Positions 23,557 to 34,270 of a DNA stretch of 64,000 nt are shown here, piece by piece (the stretch's first letter is position 1; every line of letters starts with the position of its first letter). Location: positions 1 through 64,000 of the forward strand of contig QYRS01000002.1 of assembly GCA_006503535.1 (NCBI GenBank), in the 5' to 3' direction. Both the position numbers and the translations under genes were made by a program. The notes beneath the pieces were generated by a model that was given only the letters and a program-made list of their open reading frames with translations, was not told the origin of the DNA and made no database searches. This stretch comes from Arthrinium phaeospermum. Lineage: Eukaryota; Ascomycota; Sordariomycetes; Amphisphaeriales; Apiosporaceae.

Positions 23557-24600
23557 ATGCATACCCGAGACCTCGAACACACCCACGAAGAGGAAGACTC
23601 TGCCACGGCGCTTGTTGCTTATGCGCCTCCTGCCGACACCAACATCATACCTGAAGAATATCCAGAGCAACAGGACCACACGCAAAGGCGACTCAGCATG
23701 GATGAAAGCCGCGATGAGGCCAACTTTCAACATGGGTTTCTGGACATACCAAACGAAGCGACGGTACAGGATCAAGACACGTTCATGAGTGGACCGGCTG
23801 GAATCCAGTGGACCAAGATACCGGGTGTGTCATTCGGAACCACATCGTATGATATACGCAGGTACTCTGACTGGTCGGAGGAAGAGCGACGTCAATTTCA
23901 CTTGGGACAAGAGCTGGCCAACCAAGCCGTGGAGCAGGCCAACCGAGATATGGCAGTGGCCATGAGGCAGATGAAAGTGGCAGGGATCAACGTGGGCACG
24001 CTCAAATCCATCGTGATTGACCATGGTGATGGTAGAAAGACCAACTTGCATAACTTCCAGGGGGGAATCAGCTACAGTCTACCCAACTTTAGCTACGGTG
24101 AATTGCCGGAGGATGCGGTCCGCCTTTTCAATCTGCTACGCGAAAAGACGAAGAATGCCGGGGAACAAGTGAGGGCTGGAGTGAGGATGGCCATCCAACA
24201 GGTGAGAAGGGTGATTGAACAGGTGGACCGGGTCACGGAGGGGGCGACGGAAGATGCCACAGAGGCTGTGACCGAACCTTCTCCGGAACAGCAAGCAAAA
24301 CGCATTGCCGAACTCGAGGCCTACGCGGCCAAGCAGGCGCGCGGCATCCAACGGCTCAAGGCCGAGCTGGACAGCCTCCATCGCGACAACATCAAGCATC
24401 GGTACAACATGGGCGAGCTGGTGCACTACATCCAGTACACGACGGCTGGCGCCGGCTTTCCGAAGGAGCTGCTCGAGCGGGCTCGTCGAGACGGCAGGCC
24501 GGCGTTGGTCAAGCTGGCCATGGACGTCTACGGCTGGCACAAGCAGAGACGCCGGGCGCGCAAAGCGGCGCGTCGAAATGCACAAGCATCGCCGCAATGA
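23557..24600 (+). CDS. Hypothetical coiled-coil protein
   Basis: An uninterrupted frame of 347 codons starts at the ATG at 23557, 221 bp after the transporter stop and in the same direction. I do not recognise the family. The N-terminal 70 residues are acidic and probably disordered. A Gln/Glu-rich helix-forming stretch follows (SEEERRQFHLGQELANQ). A likely coiled coil lies around residues 247-285, including AKRIAELEAYAAKQARGIQR. The C-terminus is strongly basic (KQRRRARKAARR) and could bind nucleic acid or act as a nuclear signal. No signal peptide or membrane segment is visible. Codon use looks coding throughout, so I regard it as a real gene. Its link to the neighbouring metabolic genes is unknown. 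Confidence 0.75.
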   Translation: MHTRDLEHTHEEEDSATALVAYAPPADTNIIPEEYPEQQDHTQRRLSMDESRDEANFQHGFLDIPNEATVQDQDTFMSGPAGIQWTKIPGVSFGTTSYDIRRYSDWSEEERRQFHLGQELANQAVEQANRDMAVAMRQMKVAGINVGTLKSIVIDHGDGRKTNLHNFQGGISYSLPNFSYGELPEDAVRLFNLLREKTKNAGEQVRAGVRMAIQQVRRVIEQVDRVTEGATEDATEAVTEPSPEQQAKRIAELEAYAAKQARGIQRLKAELDSLHRDNIKHRYNMGELVHYIQYTTAGAGFPKELLERARRDGRPALVKLAMDVYGWHKQRRRARKAARRNAQASPQ

Positions 24601-24799
24601 AATCCAAGAGGCATGGATTCTCGGTTGGAGGCCTGGACAAGATGACAGAGGGGGCATTCCATCAAGATGATATAGAAGTATAAAGCCTACTAGTTGCAAT
24701 AATTACTCAAACTTTTCTCGAATTCATCCTTACTTCAGGCCGGTGCTTGCACAGCGAGACACACTGCTGCGATCAGACAACTGACTTGACATTCCCACT

Positions 24800-25884
24800 T
24801 CACTGCATTGATTGGTTGGCAGGCTGTGATCCCCAAGCTTCCTCAACCAGATCTTCGATCAATTGCGGCGCCGGGGCCTTGCCTTCAAATTCCTTGGCGA
24901 GGTCCAAATGATCCGTCAACTGTGTCAAGTCATACGCACCCAAAACGACACTTGCTTCCAGGTCGGCGATCAAAGCGCGCAGCTGGTCCAATCCGCCCCT
25001 TTCGGTCCAGCGTTCCCCGGCAATCTCCAAGTTGGTGGGGAGGTCCGCCCCCATGTGCTGCAAGAGGGCCTCGACGGGCTGGTAGCGCACCTGGAACGGG
25101 CGGCCCAGGCTCTTCTCGACCAGCCGGACCAGCTCGTGCAGGGTGACGGTGCTGGTGACGGTGGACAGGACGCGGGGCCACTTGTCCAGGTCGAGGGCCA
25201 GCGCCAGGTAGCGCGCCATATCTGTGGTCGTCGTCATGCTCATCCTGGCTTCCCCGCCGTCGGTAGGCAGAATCGCCTGGGCGTGGGCCGGGTCGACGAA
25301 GAAGCACAGCGGGCGCAGCACGCTTTTCACTCGGGGCAGGCCAAAGTAGTCCATGAACATGCCCGGGTAGACGTAGGCGTACTCGAGCGTGCGCGTCCTC
25401 TCTTCCAGTTCCCGCCGGGCGAGCCTGTGGAAGCGCTTCTTGGGGTACGGGAGGACGTCGTCGCCGGCGTCGTACTCGACGTTAAACTCGGTGGGAATGA
25501 AGCGCCGGACGCTAGGCGACCGCTCGGCCGCGCGGATCAGCCGCAACTGTGCGTCCGATACCGAGTCGTTGTCCATGATGAAGGCACAGATGACAACCTG
25601 CACTTTGTGCTCTGTCAGTAACTCCTGGAGCCTGTCCTCGGAGGAGTAGTCGGTTTGGATGATGGGGAAGTAGCGCTCGCCCGTCAGGGGCGATATGCGG
25701 CCAGTGTCATCCTCGACTGCCTGCGCATCTTCTTAGCCACGGTTTCGAAGACAGCAGTGCTGGCGGAGAAGTGTTCAACCTTTCTGGACATGACGTAGAC
25801 TTCATGCTGGCCCGTCTCGAGCAGGGCAATGGTGATGAGCTGCCCGAGGGAGCCAAGACCTCCAGCCACTGCGACCACGACCAT
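24800..25884 (-). CDS. Isoflavone-reductase-like NAD(P)H oxidoreductase
   Basis: Two exons, 25884-25780 and 25720-24800, separated by a 59-bp intron (weak donor GTTGAA, acceptor GCGCAG), encode 341 residues. The start at 25884 places the dinucleotide-binding loop AGGLGSLG at residues 7-14, as expected for this family; the frame also runs 33 bases further upstream. Further family features are FIPTEFNVEYD and PKKRFHRLARRELEE after the fourth strand, then YVYPGMFMDYFG. The family (NmrA/isoflavone reductase, fungal CipA-like) reduces double bonds or ethers of aromatic compounds with NADPH; the substrate here cannot be told. It is cytosolic and divergent from the extended reductase at 27211, with 1.3 kb of shared upstream DNA. 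Confidence 0.87.
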
Positions 25885-26739
25885 GATGCAAGAATCGCCT
25901 CGAAGCAAGTTAAACAAGAAATACAGTAAGTGAGATCTCGCGGCGGAATTGGCGAGGCTCGTTTCTCGTGACTATCTCGAAGATCATGCGACAGGGTGTT
26001 TGGTCTGGGGGTTTGATAAGGTTGATTCAGCTCGGATCAGCCACCCAGACCCCTCCTCTTGGGGGTGCTGACAAAGATGCCATAGAGAGATGCAATCATT
26101 CGCCCCACTACACCGTTTACCATCAGCAGAGCTGTGTGTACTCGCTGACTGCGACGGCCGGAAGTTGATGGCTTTAGGGGTTTGGGGGCACCATTTCGGT
26201 GGGGTGGGTTCGCATGGCGGCGTTCGAAAACCAAATGCCACAAAGAAACGGCGACCGGCAGGTCGGGGAGCAGCGCTCTCGGTGGCAGTGACTGTCTCGC
26301 TCCCTTGACCGACGAGCAGTTTGAGGCGACCTATTTGAAATGTATTTGATGCGTGGTCCGAGAATCGAATAATGATTTCCCAACAGAAGCAGAATTGTAG
26401 AACGAGTACTGCAGACAAGCTACCGATCCATTGGAGTGGGTGCTCGAAGCTCTGGGCTGAGCTACTGAGTGGGTGCTGGGGAAGAGAGCTACAGTTGCTG
26501 TGCTATGCCCCGCACCCCGCACTGGTCCAGTACAGCGCACACAGGTACAAGCTATCAACCAGAACACTCATCTGCAGTTTACATTGGAAACGTCGATAAA
26601 AGGAGAGGCCCATACTTACCTGATCATCAATCGAACTGATTTGATTCCGGGGTCTCTGTCCCGATGCATTCTAGTTCTATCAAGATGTACTCTTGTCCGA
26701 AGTCCACGTTCGTCTACAAGACTTCGACCTGCTGCCACC

Positions 26740-26822
26740 CGGAACCCCGAGTTCCTGATGACGTCGGGACTCTGACCAAAACCTGGCGCTCCGAGTTAGC
26801 CAACAGTCTCGGAACCCCGAGT
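26740..26822. promoter_or_regulatory. Paired CGG-N4-CCG sites, candidate zinc-cluster operator
   Basis: The 13-mer CGGAACCCCGAGT occurs twice, at 26740-26752 and 26810-26822, 70 bp apart, in the same orientation. Each contains CGG-AACC-CCG, the inverted CGG half-site arrangement bound by Zn2Cys6 dimers. They lie 390-470 bp before the reductase ATG at 27211. No Zn2Cys6 regulator is encoded in the window, so the binder would be elsewhere. Confidence 0.4.
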
Positions 26823-27130
26823 GCCGAAATCGATGTTCAAGATGGGGAGAGAGCGTTTACCTACACCGTCTTGAAGACTACAGTTTGTAAAACTCCAGGA
26901 CAGATTAGTGATGCACCACAAATTCAGCGATTCTCAATCGTGCGGTTCGGGGTTCCAGGTAGAAGGAGGCTACATTGCACCCAGCTCCGACCAAGATGTC
27001 GCAATTCAAGGTAGAGAGAAGCTATCCCTTCACGTCCTGTACAGGCAGCATCTTATAAATCCAAATGGTGATTTGCTCACTCAGCGCAGCGTTCGTCGTC
27101 ACTGCAATCTTCGGCATGTTCACCAAGGGG

Positions 27131-27138
27131 TATTTAAA
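27131..27138 (+). promoter_or_regulatory. TATA-like element of the extended reductase
   Basis: TATTTAAA lies 73 bp before the ATG at 27211, a normal distance for a fungal core promoter. Confidence 0.45.
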
Positions 27139-27210
27139 CACGCCTCATGGCGGTGTCGAAGTGGTTGTTGGAGCTCTGCACAATACAACATCAACCGAAT
27201 TGACAGCAAG

Positions 27211-28399
27211 ATGCGCATCGCCAACCGAGCAATCCCCTTGGACTCGACGGTGGTGGTGATTGGCGCCAATGGCTACATGGCTGCAGAGACGTGCGAAAAG
27301 CTTCTGCAGGCAGGATACTGCGTCCGAGGTACCGTCCGCAATGTTGAGCGTCACCGTGGTTGGATGCATGCACTCTTCGACAACAAATGGCCCGGCAAGT
27401 TTGAGCTGGTCGAGGTACTAGACTTCCAGGCCCAAGATGCCTTTGACCAAGCTTTCAAAGGTACATGCTTGCTTTATTATCCCGGACTGCTACGACTGTG
27501 ACATTCGGTACTGATAAGCCTCTTTTCAGGTGCCGCTGGTGTCATCTACCCTTCAATGCCCATCATCTTCGATACAGACCCAGCCAAAGTGCATGGCCCC
27601 ATGATCGAGGGGGTGATCAACACGTTGGAAGCCGCTGCTCGTGCCGGCGTGCAGCGCTACGTCCTCAGTTCGAGCTCCAAGGCCGTCCATTCGAACGCCT
27701 ACGATAGCCCGCGTGAACTGACCAGCGACATGTTCAACTACGAGACCATCAACAAAGTGCGAGACGGGCTCCCTCCAGAGGCCGATGCTTCGTTTGAAAG
27801 GATGGTGAGCGTGTACAGCGCCGGGCGGACTTTGGCAGAACTGGCGTTTTGGGATTGGATCCGGGAGCACAACCCGCCGTTCGTAGCCAATTGCGTCGTC
27901 CCCGATGGCCAATTCGGGCGCGTCTTGGACATGGAGAACATCAACACCGGTCCATCCTCTTCCACCGGCCAATTGAAACATGCCCTGCAGGGGCAATGGG
28001 AGCAGATCGGCTTGGATCTCGGTGAGTTGTTTGTACATCATACCCGAAGGCTTGGCAACCATGCTAACAATGCTGAAAGCCTTCTTTACCGACGTTCAAG
28101 ACTCGGCCCGGCTGTTGGTGGCAACTGTGGCCTCGGAATCCATCAGGAACGAGCGCATATTCTCGTACCATGTCAACAGAACGTGGAACGGCATGCGCCA
28201 CAGGGTCCGCGAGATGTTCCCCGACCGGCCGGAGCTCGTGAAAGGGGAGGACCGTCAAGGCGAGAAAAGAGACTTGTCTTATGCACCGGGGCCTATCGAG
28301 CGGGCCGAGTCCATCCTGCGCGAGGTTGGTCGGTCGGGGTTCGCGAGCGAGGAGGACATCATCCGCGACTTTGTGGCTTCAGTGTTTGGTCAAGACTGA
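27211..28399 (+). CDS. Extended short-chain reductase with Arg at the catalytic Lys
   Basis: Exons 27211-27460, 27530-28021 and 28080-28399 give 353 residues. The introns are 69 and 58 bp, with branch points ACTGAT and GCTAACA. The Rossmann loop is VVVIGANGYMAAE, that is GxxGxxA at residues 18-24. The strand before the active site ends in YVLSSSSKAV (candidate catalytic Ser 130-133). The active-site Tyr is in VYSAGRTLAE at residue 179. The family motif is YxxxK, but here the fifth position is Arg183. The rest of the fold (PPFVANCVVPDGQFG) follows the dihydroflavonol-reductase/aldehyde-reductase type. It probably reduces a carbonyl with NADPH, but the substitution may change activity. It faces the isoflavone-reductase-like gene across a shared promoter region. 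Confidence 0.88.
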
Positions 28400-28680
28400 G
28401 TCCTGCGAGGCGTGAGTAGGAGTTGTCAAATATAATCACATGGGTGATGAACAGAAAGGGCCAGGTAGGCCACACCCGAATACAATGCAAGTTCTTGATG
28501 TCAACATCTGATTATATCTTTGTCATCTGCCTATCCGTCACTAGCTGCGCGACCACATCCCTGGAAGACCTTCTGTCATGTCTGTCTTCCAGTACCTCAA
28601 CATGAATACCAGCGACCTAGTAAGAAACAAGTTAACACGAGAAGAAAACATAAAGGGAAGGGTGCTTACCAATCGAAGAG

Positions 28681-28976
28681 TTAGCCTTGCTTGCTCGATG
28701 ACGCCGAAGCACGCGCCCAAGCACAGTCGAAGTCACTGATGGCCTTTTCAGCTTTGGCCACATGGTACTCTTCCCGGTTGGATCCATCTGATTTAAGTCT
28801 CTCGACGGTGTTCCCCTTTTCGTCGATATATCTCTCCAGCATCACCGACTTGGCTTTGCCGGATTTGCTGACACCATGTCAGTGTCCTCTCATCAGACCA
28901 CTTGGGAACGAAGTCTTGTACTCACCTCTTGCTCCCGCCGTGCTTCTTTGACTTATGATCGGAGCCTTTGGGCATT
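28681..28976 (-). CDS. Small two-exon protein, 78 residues
   Basis: This gene is hidden because both exons are short. Exon 1 is 28976-28927 and exon 2 is 28867-28681. The 59-bp intron has donor GTGAGT, branch point CACTGAC and acceptor CAG, all consensus. Joining the exons gives a lysine-, serine- and glycine-rich N-terminus (MPKGSDHKSKKHGGSKS) followed by a mixed segment with LERYIDEKGNTVERLKSDG and a C-terminal AKAEKAISDFDCAWARAS. There is no signal peptide or membrane segment. I do not recognise a family. The perfect splice sites and continuous frame argue that it is real. It converges on the reductase (281 bp between stops). Confidence 0.6.
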
Positions 28977-29131
28977 TTGATGCAATAGGGGCCGAATGGG
29001 CCAGGGGGTGGATGCTGCAACTTTCGTGGTAGACGTTGTCAAGAGGCACCAATGCTTTTGATGTGCTCACCATGAAGACAGATCCTCATCTTCACCTGGA
29101 GTGATTCCATTATTATATTCATTTTGAGTCC

Positions 29132-29161
29132 AGGTTTCGGAACTGCGCAGTTCCAAAACCT
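29132..29161. repeat. 30-bp imperfect palindrome
   Basis: The core GGAACTGCGCAGTTCC (29139-29154) is a perfect 16-bp palindrome. Allowing one mismatched pair, the symmetry extends from AGGTTT on the left to AAACCT on the right. It could form a hairpin or be a dimer binding site or transposon remnant. Confidence 0.7.
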
Positions 29162-29732
29162 AGGTGGTCTATATGATGAGTGTATCGATGCTCTATAGAG
29201 GCGAGTGCCATGAAGCTGGATAACTGTGCATAAAATCCAGGTTTTGTCCGACTTGTTATACAAGTTTGCATAAAAGCAAGAACCGTTCAGTAACGCTTTC
29301 GACAGGTTTTGGACTGCACATGACTGCGCCATAAGTCTCAACCAGGCTCGGCCGCAGTCGGTTGGCCGCGGACTTGGGGTTTCAAGGCAGCAAGTTCGGT
29401 GGAGCTGACATGTGGCGTAATTGCGAACGGTTGGTTGAGATTCAATGGATCAGCAATGCACAAACGTCGTATTTCCATTTCGGCCACAGCCTGCTTTATC
29501 TCACCGAAAGCAACCGACGAATCAAGAATCCATAGTGAGGGGTCGCAAGCAGGCTCCAAAATCTGGTGCTCTGTGCCAAAACCTGATGGGAATACTTGGC
29601 ACATAGCCTGATGCCAAAGTCTGGGGTCAAATCCTGCTGCTCAAATCCCGAGGTACGTACAACGCAAGGCAGGCACCGCTGTTGCATCTAGCACTAATGT
29701 CGACACAGCTTAAACCACGCTGGGCTATCAGG

Positions 29733-29739
29733 TATAAAA
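29733..29739 (+). promoter_or_regulatory. TATA box of the Clr5-ankyrin gene
   Basis: TATAAAA lies 196 bp before the ATG at 29935, consistent with a core promoter and a medium-length 5' leader. Confidence 0.4.
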
Positions 29740-29934
29740 CACATCCACCTGGCAACACCCATCCTTAAGAGTGAAGAGTGAAGAGCGACACCAAATAGTG
29801 GCAGATCTTTGTAAAGCTCCTCCCTCGGCCATATCTTTCCCGCCCCTATCTTGCGAGCGTTGGTCATCCTTATCAACTTCGATAGCAATACTCTTCTCTT
29901 ACCAGCAAACGCGTACCTTTGCGTTTGAAACACG

Positions 29935-32900
29935 ATGGCAACTCCCACATCCAACATCCCCAAAGAGGACTGGGAGAAACATAGAGCGACCATACTTGAG
30001 CTCTACTGCGAGAGAGGTCTACCCCTCACAAGACGAGGCGAAGCCAAGGAAACGGACCAATGTGTCGACTCGGTCATGAGGCGTCAGCACAATTTCGCTG
30101 CAAGGTTGGCTACCCATCCATCTCATGCCCCTTACTCGGCCGCGCTGACGTTTTACATAGCCAATCGCAATATGAAAGCCAGTTGAGACGTTGGGGCATC
30201 GCTAAAAATCTCAAGAAGGACGAGTGGGTTTCGCTTCTAGCTGATCATGATCGACTTGAGGATATGGGGAACGAAGTACGGGTCGTCATCTCTGGCAAGG
30301 TTCAGACCAAGGAAAGGGTCAGGAAAGCCCGGCATCGTTATGCGAAATCGTCGGTGGCGAGAACACATGGCAGTCTACAAGGTATTTCAACCCTGAGACG
30401 TAACCACACGTACTATCTCTGACTTCAGGCAGGCACAGCACTCACACCTGGCCGCCAGGCTTTCGTCGAGATCAAGGAATGCGGCGCTTGGAAGCGATGG
30501 TCCTCAGACGGTCTTCTCGCGACCTCAAACGCCTTGGTCCCGAGCCTGAGCCCTCATCATCCACCTGCTAGCAGACCCCCTGAAGAATTACCGAATATAT
30601 CGGTTCCTATACCATTGCCCCAGCGGAGTGAGACCTTACCCAGAAGTCCGGACGTGCCTCAGTCAATACTCCCGGCCCATTCGCCGGAAGGCCATTTCTT
30701 CGGAACCAGTTTGTTCAACCAGCCATTCCCAAGCCCGGACTTTGATATAAATCGCTTTGATCCCGGGCTAGGAATTTCTGGAACTGATACAAGCTACAGT
30801 TCCGCTCTTGGGGCAAGCTTTGACCTCTTTGGTTCAGGTATCAGTCCACGGGTTCTTCGAAATGATGCCATCTGGAACGATGACATATGGCCTACCTTCA
30901 TGAACCACAACCCTCTCAGCAGTCATGCTGGCTCCGATACATCATTGGAACCCACCCAAAGAGACTCTGCAGACTCACAGTCATCCTTAGCGTTACTGTT
31001 ACGTGGGGAATACGTCAACGCCACAGTCAACGGTTCAACACCTGGCATCATAGAGCGATTCCAGTCTTTGGTTTCACCGGACTCACTCTTCTGGCAGAGC
31101 TATCGCTCATCTACAACTGTTGGTGCAGCGTTTTGTGTTGAGAATGCCCATTTCGCTACACTGCTGTACTCGATGATGAACGGATTTGCTTGTCTGGACG
31201 ATGGTTCCCAAACTTCGATACTGGAGATGCTTAGGGGACACGAAGGATATCTCAGCCACTTGAGGCAACTTCTCCTGAATGGACCAGACTCCATGGCCAA
31301 GCAATTGACGGACAACCTATTTCGGTCAGCTGTCACATCGAACGATACCAGGACTGTGTCAATGTTGCTTGAGATTACTCGAAACAAATCAAGCATCACT
31401 ATCGACTTGAACGAGTTTCCCTGCAAGGACCGCGGAGAAACCGTCAATCCGATAGTACTGGCCGTGCGTTCTGGAAACGAAGAAATGATCAAAGCACTCT
31501 TGGGGGCCGGAGCTGATCCAAAGATGTTACAACCTGCTGGCACTGAAACAAAGTTGCGGCGCACGAAGCCAGCACTCGAGATCGCCCTCAAGCAAAAAAG
31601 ATCAACGATTCTGGCCAAAGTTCGCATTGTGTGTTTGCTCATAGAGTATGGTGCAGAGATCATTTCTGAAACTGTCAGATTAGCTATTCGGCGAGCTGCG
31701 GAGGAGCTGCCGGTTTTCAAAGCGTTAATGGAACGCCTCCCAGCCGCCAGTCACATGATCATGTTTCAGAAATCTATGGATCCCCTTGAAGAAATAGCGG
31801 CCGAAAATGTTGTGGAGTTCGTTGAGAATTCTGTTGCTACATCCGTGATTCAATGGATTATAAGTGGCTGTGAGTCTACTAAGTGCGGGAAGTGCGTCTC
31901 AGATCACCCCGAGACAATCAACCAGGTGTTGGCTCATGCAGCAAGGCGCGGGAACGTTACCCTAGTCGAATTTATTGTTCAATACGCCACATCACCAAGC
32001 GATGCTCTTGCGGGCGCAGTTCGAAGCGGGAAGTTGCAGCTGGTGCGCCTTCTCATCGACAAGGGAGCGCGTGCAGATTCTTTCGTCAGGATCGAGCGTC
32101 ATTCTTGGGCTACACCTCTGGCTGAAGCAATTGGTCAAGAAGACCAGGATATGGTCGAAATTCTACAGGAATATGGGGCTTGGGACTGCATCAATGAAAC
32201 AGATCATTTCGAAGCCGCCATCGCCGCTGCAACGAAGGTTGGAAACCTTCATTACCTTGAAACAATCCTTCACCGCGCTCAACCACAAATGAGGAGATGC
32301 CTCGACGAGGCTATGGTTGAGGCTGTGAAGCATGACAAACTTCAACTGGTTTTTGCATTATTAAAGTTCGGGGCGAACACCGAGAGATCGATTTACAACC
32401 GCTATGAACATGTCCGCTATGCTCTACAGAACCAGAGTCGGGCAGTCCTCGAGGCTCTCCTCGAGTCAGATTGCGGATATGGATTATTTGATGACGGTGA
32501 TTCCCCGGATAGATACGACGCAAAGTACGTGGGTCTACATATGGAACTTGCTTATCAATGGGGAGAAGTAGACTTAATAGCCGCGCTCTACGGCATGGGG
32601 TTTCCTTTGGACCGGGGGTATCACAAAACTCCCCTCGCCTTTGCGGTGATGTCAAGAGACGTCGGATTGGTGGAGCACCTGCTGGAGGCCGGAGCCGATC
32701 CAGGAGCAAGAGCCAACTCCGGCTGCACACCTCTTGGGGCAGCTGTTGAAAACCGAGATTACGAAATGATGGATTACCTGCTGTGCAAAGGCGCGACTCC
32801 CGCGGACATCAACGCCTTCACAAAGGCTTTGAAGCAAGACATCACGGCCTTTTCGAAACTCCAGTCGGCGTTTTCAGCCAAGCATCCTTCTGGGTTGAAA

Positions 32901-33800
32901 GGGTTTGGTGGCGAGCTGATCATCGAGACCATGTACACCAACGACGAGCTTCGAACTGACTCTCTTATTGAGATGAAGGTTGATTTAGACACCTTGGCAA
33001 GCTGGTTCCTGTTCAGAAAACGAAACGAGAAAGACCTAGGTCTTACAGAAGACTATGGAAACGACATGGTGAAAGGCGAAAGGACAAGTCCCTTGGGATT
33101 CGCTATACTGCATGGCAGGGGTCAGAACCTACAGCTTATTGAACGATTATTGAGTTGCAATGCTCAGGTAGATGACATCGCCACTGGGGGCGAGAAGTAT
33201 ATGCACTCAAGCAGTGGAGAAGGGGAGCGCATTCAGGCGACTAAAACACTTCTGTTTTTACGAACACCATTACTCATTGCCGTCGAAATAGGATCCAAGA
33301 AAATTGCGGCTATGTTGCTGGTGAAGGGCGCCAATATTAATAGACCTGCACGGCTTGGAATTGTCTATACCCCACTGCAAAAGGCCTGCGAAATGGGAAG
33401 CTACGCCATGGTCGAATTCCTGCTGCAGAATGGAGCTGAAGTCAACAGCCCTGGAGCTAGGAAGTATGGCGGTACAGCGATACAGATGGCCGCTAAGAGT
33501 GGCAGCTTGAAAATAACCGAGCGATTAATCCAGCTTGGGGCTGAACCGCATGCTCCTGCACCTGAGTTTGGATGTGGCAACACGGCATTCGAATGGGCTG
33601 CTGAGATGGGTCGTTACCACATCTTGCTCTTCCTCTGGAACACGGCGCCGCGAGATGGCTTCAGAGGGATCCTTGATAGCGCACGTGAGCTTGCACGGGA
33701 GAATGGACACAGGGGGTGCGTCGATATCATTACATCGATGATGTTCAATCCATCGTCTAGGTTGTTAGTCTCGTCGGACGCGGAGGGGGATGGATGTTGA
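29935..33800 (+). CDS. Clr5-domain ankyrin repeat protein
   Basis: Exons 29935-30104, 30161-30381 and 30433-33800 give 1252 residues. The introns are 56 and 51 bp with GCTGAC and CTCTGAC branch regions. A competing acceptor at 30428 would lead to a stop, so 30432 is used. Residues 8-75 form a Clr5 domain: IPKEDWEKHRATILELY, then after the splice QSQYESQLRRWGIAKNLKK. The domain carries an extra stretch at about 33-45 (RRGEAKETDQCVD). A long Pro/Ser-rich linker follows, then many ankyrin repeats from about residue 460 to 1210, for example VNPIVLAVRSGNEEMIKALL and TPLAFAVMSRDVGLVEHLLE. The S. pombe Clr5 namesake acts in transcriptional silencing. The ankyrin part is a protein-binding scaffold. 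The role here is unknown, probably nuclear. Confidence 0.88.
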
Positions 33801-34270
33801 AGGGTTCCTAGCGTTCACGTTCTTATATTTCAGACTCATATGTCACAGCACGACTTTAGGTAATCACTGCAATCGGATTTTACGTTAGACGAGCATTTCA
33901 GCGGTGACTTCGGGTGAAAACCTTCTAAGGCCATGAGTCGCTGCCTGTGCGTCATTTACTGCGCGATCAGGACCCAGCCGTTTGGGTGCCAGGATGCAAG
34001 GGGTTTCCGTGAAGTAAGGGATGAGAGTGGTTGTTGGCTCTCTGCGCCGTTAGAGCCCCACTCTACCTGATGCTTCGGCTGCTCTTAATCAACTGGGAGA
34101 CCTTCCGCCGTGGCTGCCTCTGTTATACAGCACGTCTTTCCACAAGCACCTGCGAGAACAATGGCCAAGTCTCCTTACGGTTATGAAGTTCTACAGAATA
34201 TATCACAGTGATCGGTTATTCCACGGCCGCTTATTCCACGGCCGCTTGCCCACAGGAGGTCGGTAGCAAA
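33801..34270. other. Intergenic region with a 15-bp tandem duplication
   Basis: About 470 bp between the ankyrin gene and the next ATG, with no gene. The unit TTATTCCACGGCCGC is present twice in tandem at 34216-34245, just upstream of the ATG at 34271. Confidence 0.6.

Larger units (their letters stand above)
25885..27210. other. Long divergent promoter region between two reductases
   Basis: About 1.3 kb with no convincing gene. It contains two identical CGGAACCCCGAGT words (26740-26752 and 26810-26822), a repeated GAGTGGGTGCT word near 26433 and 26467, and a TATA-like element before the right-hand gene. Confidence 0.55.
28977..29934. other. Intergenic region with a 30-bp imperfect palindrome
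   Basis: No gene is supported. The region holds the palindrome at 29132-29161 and several scattered CCAGGTTTTGG-like words (near 29235, 29306 and 29565, on either strand). That could be the remains of a small inverted-repeat element. Confidence 0.5.
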
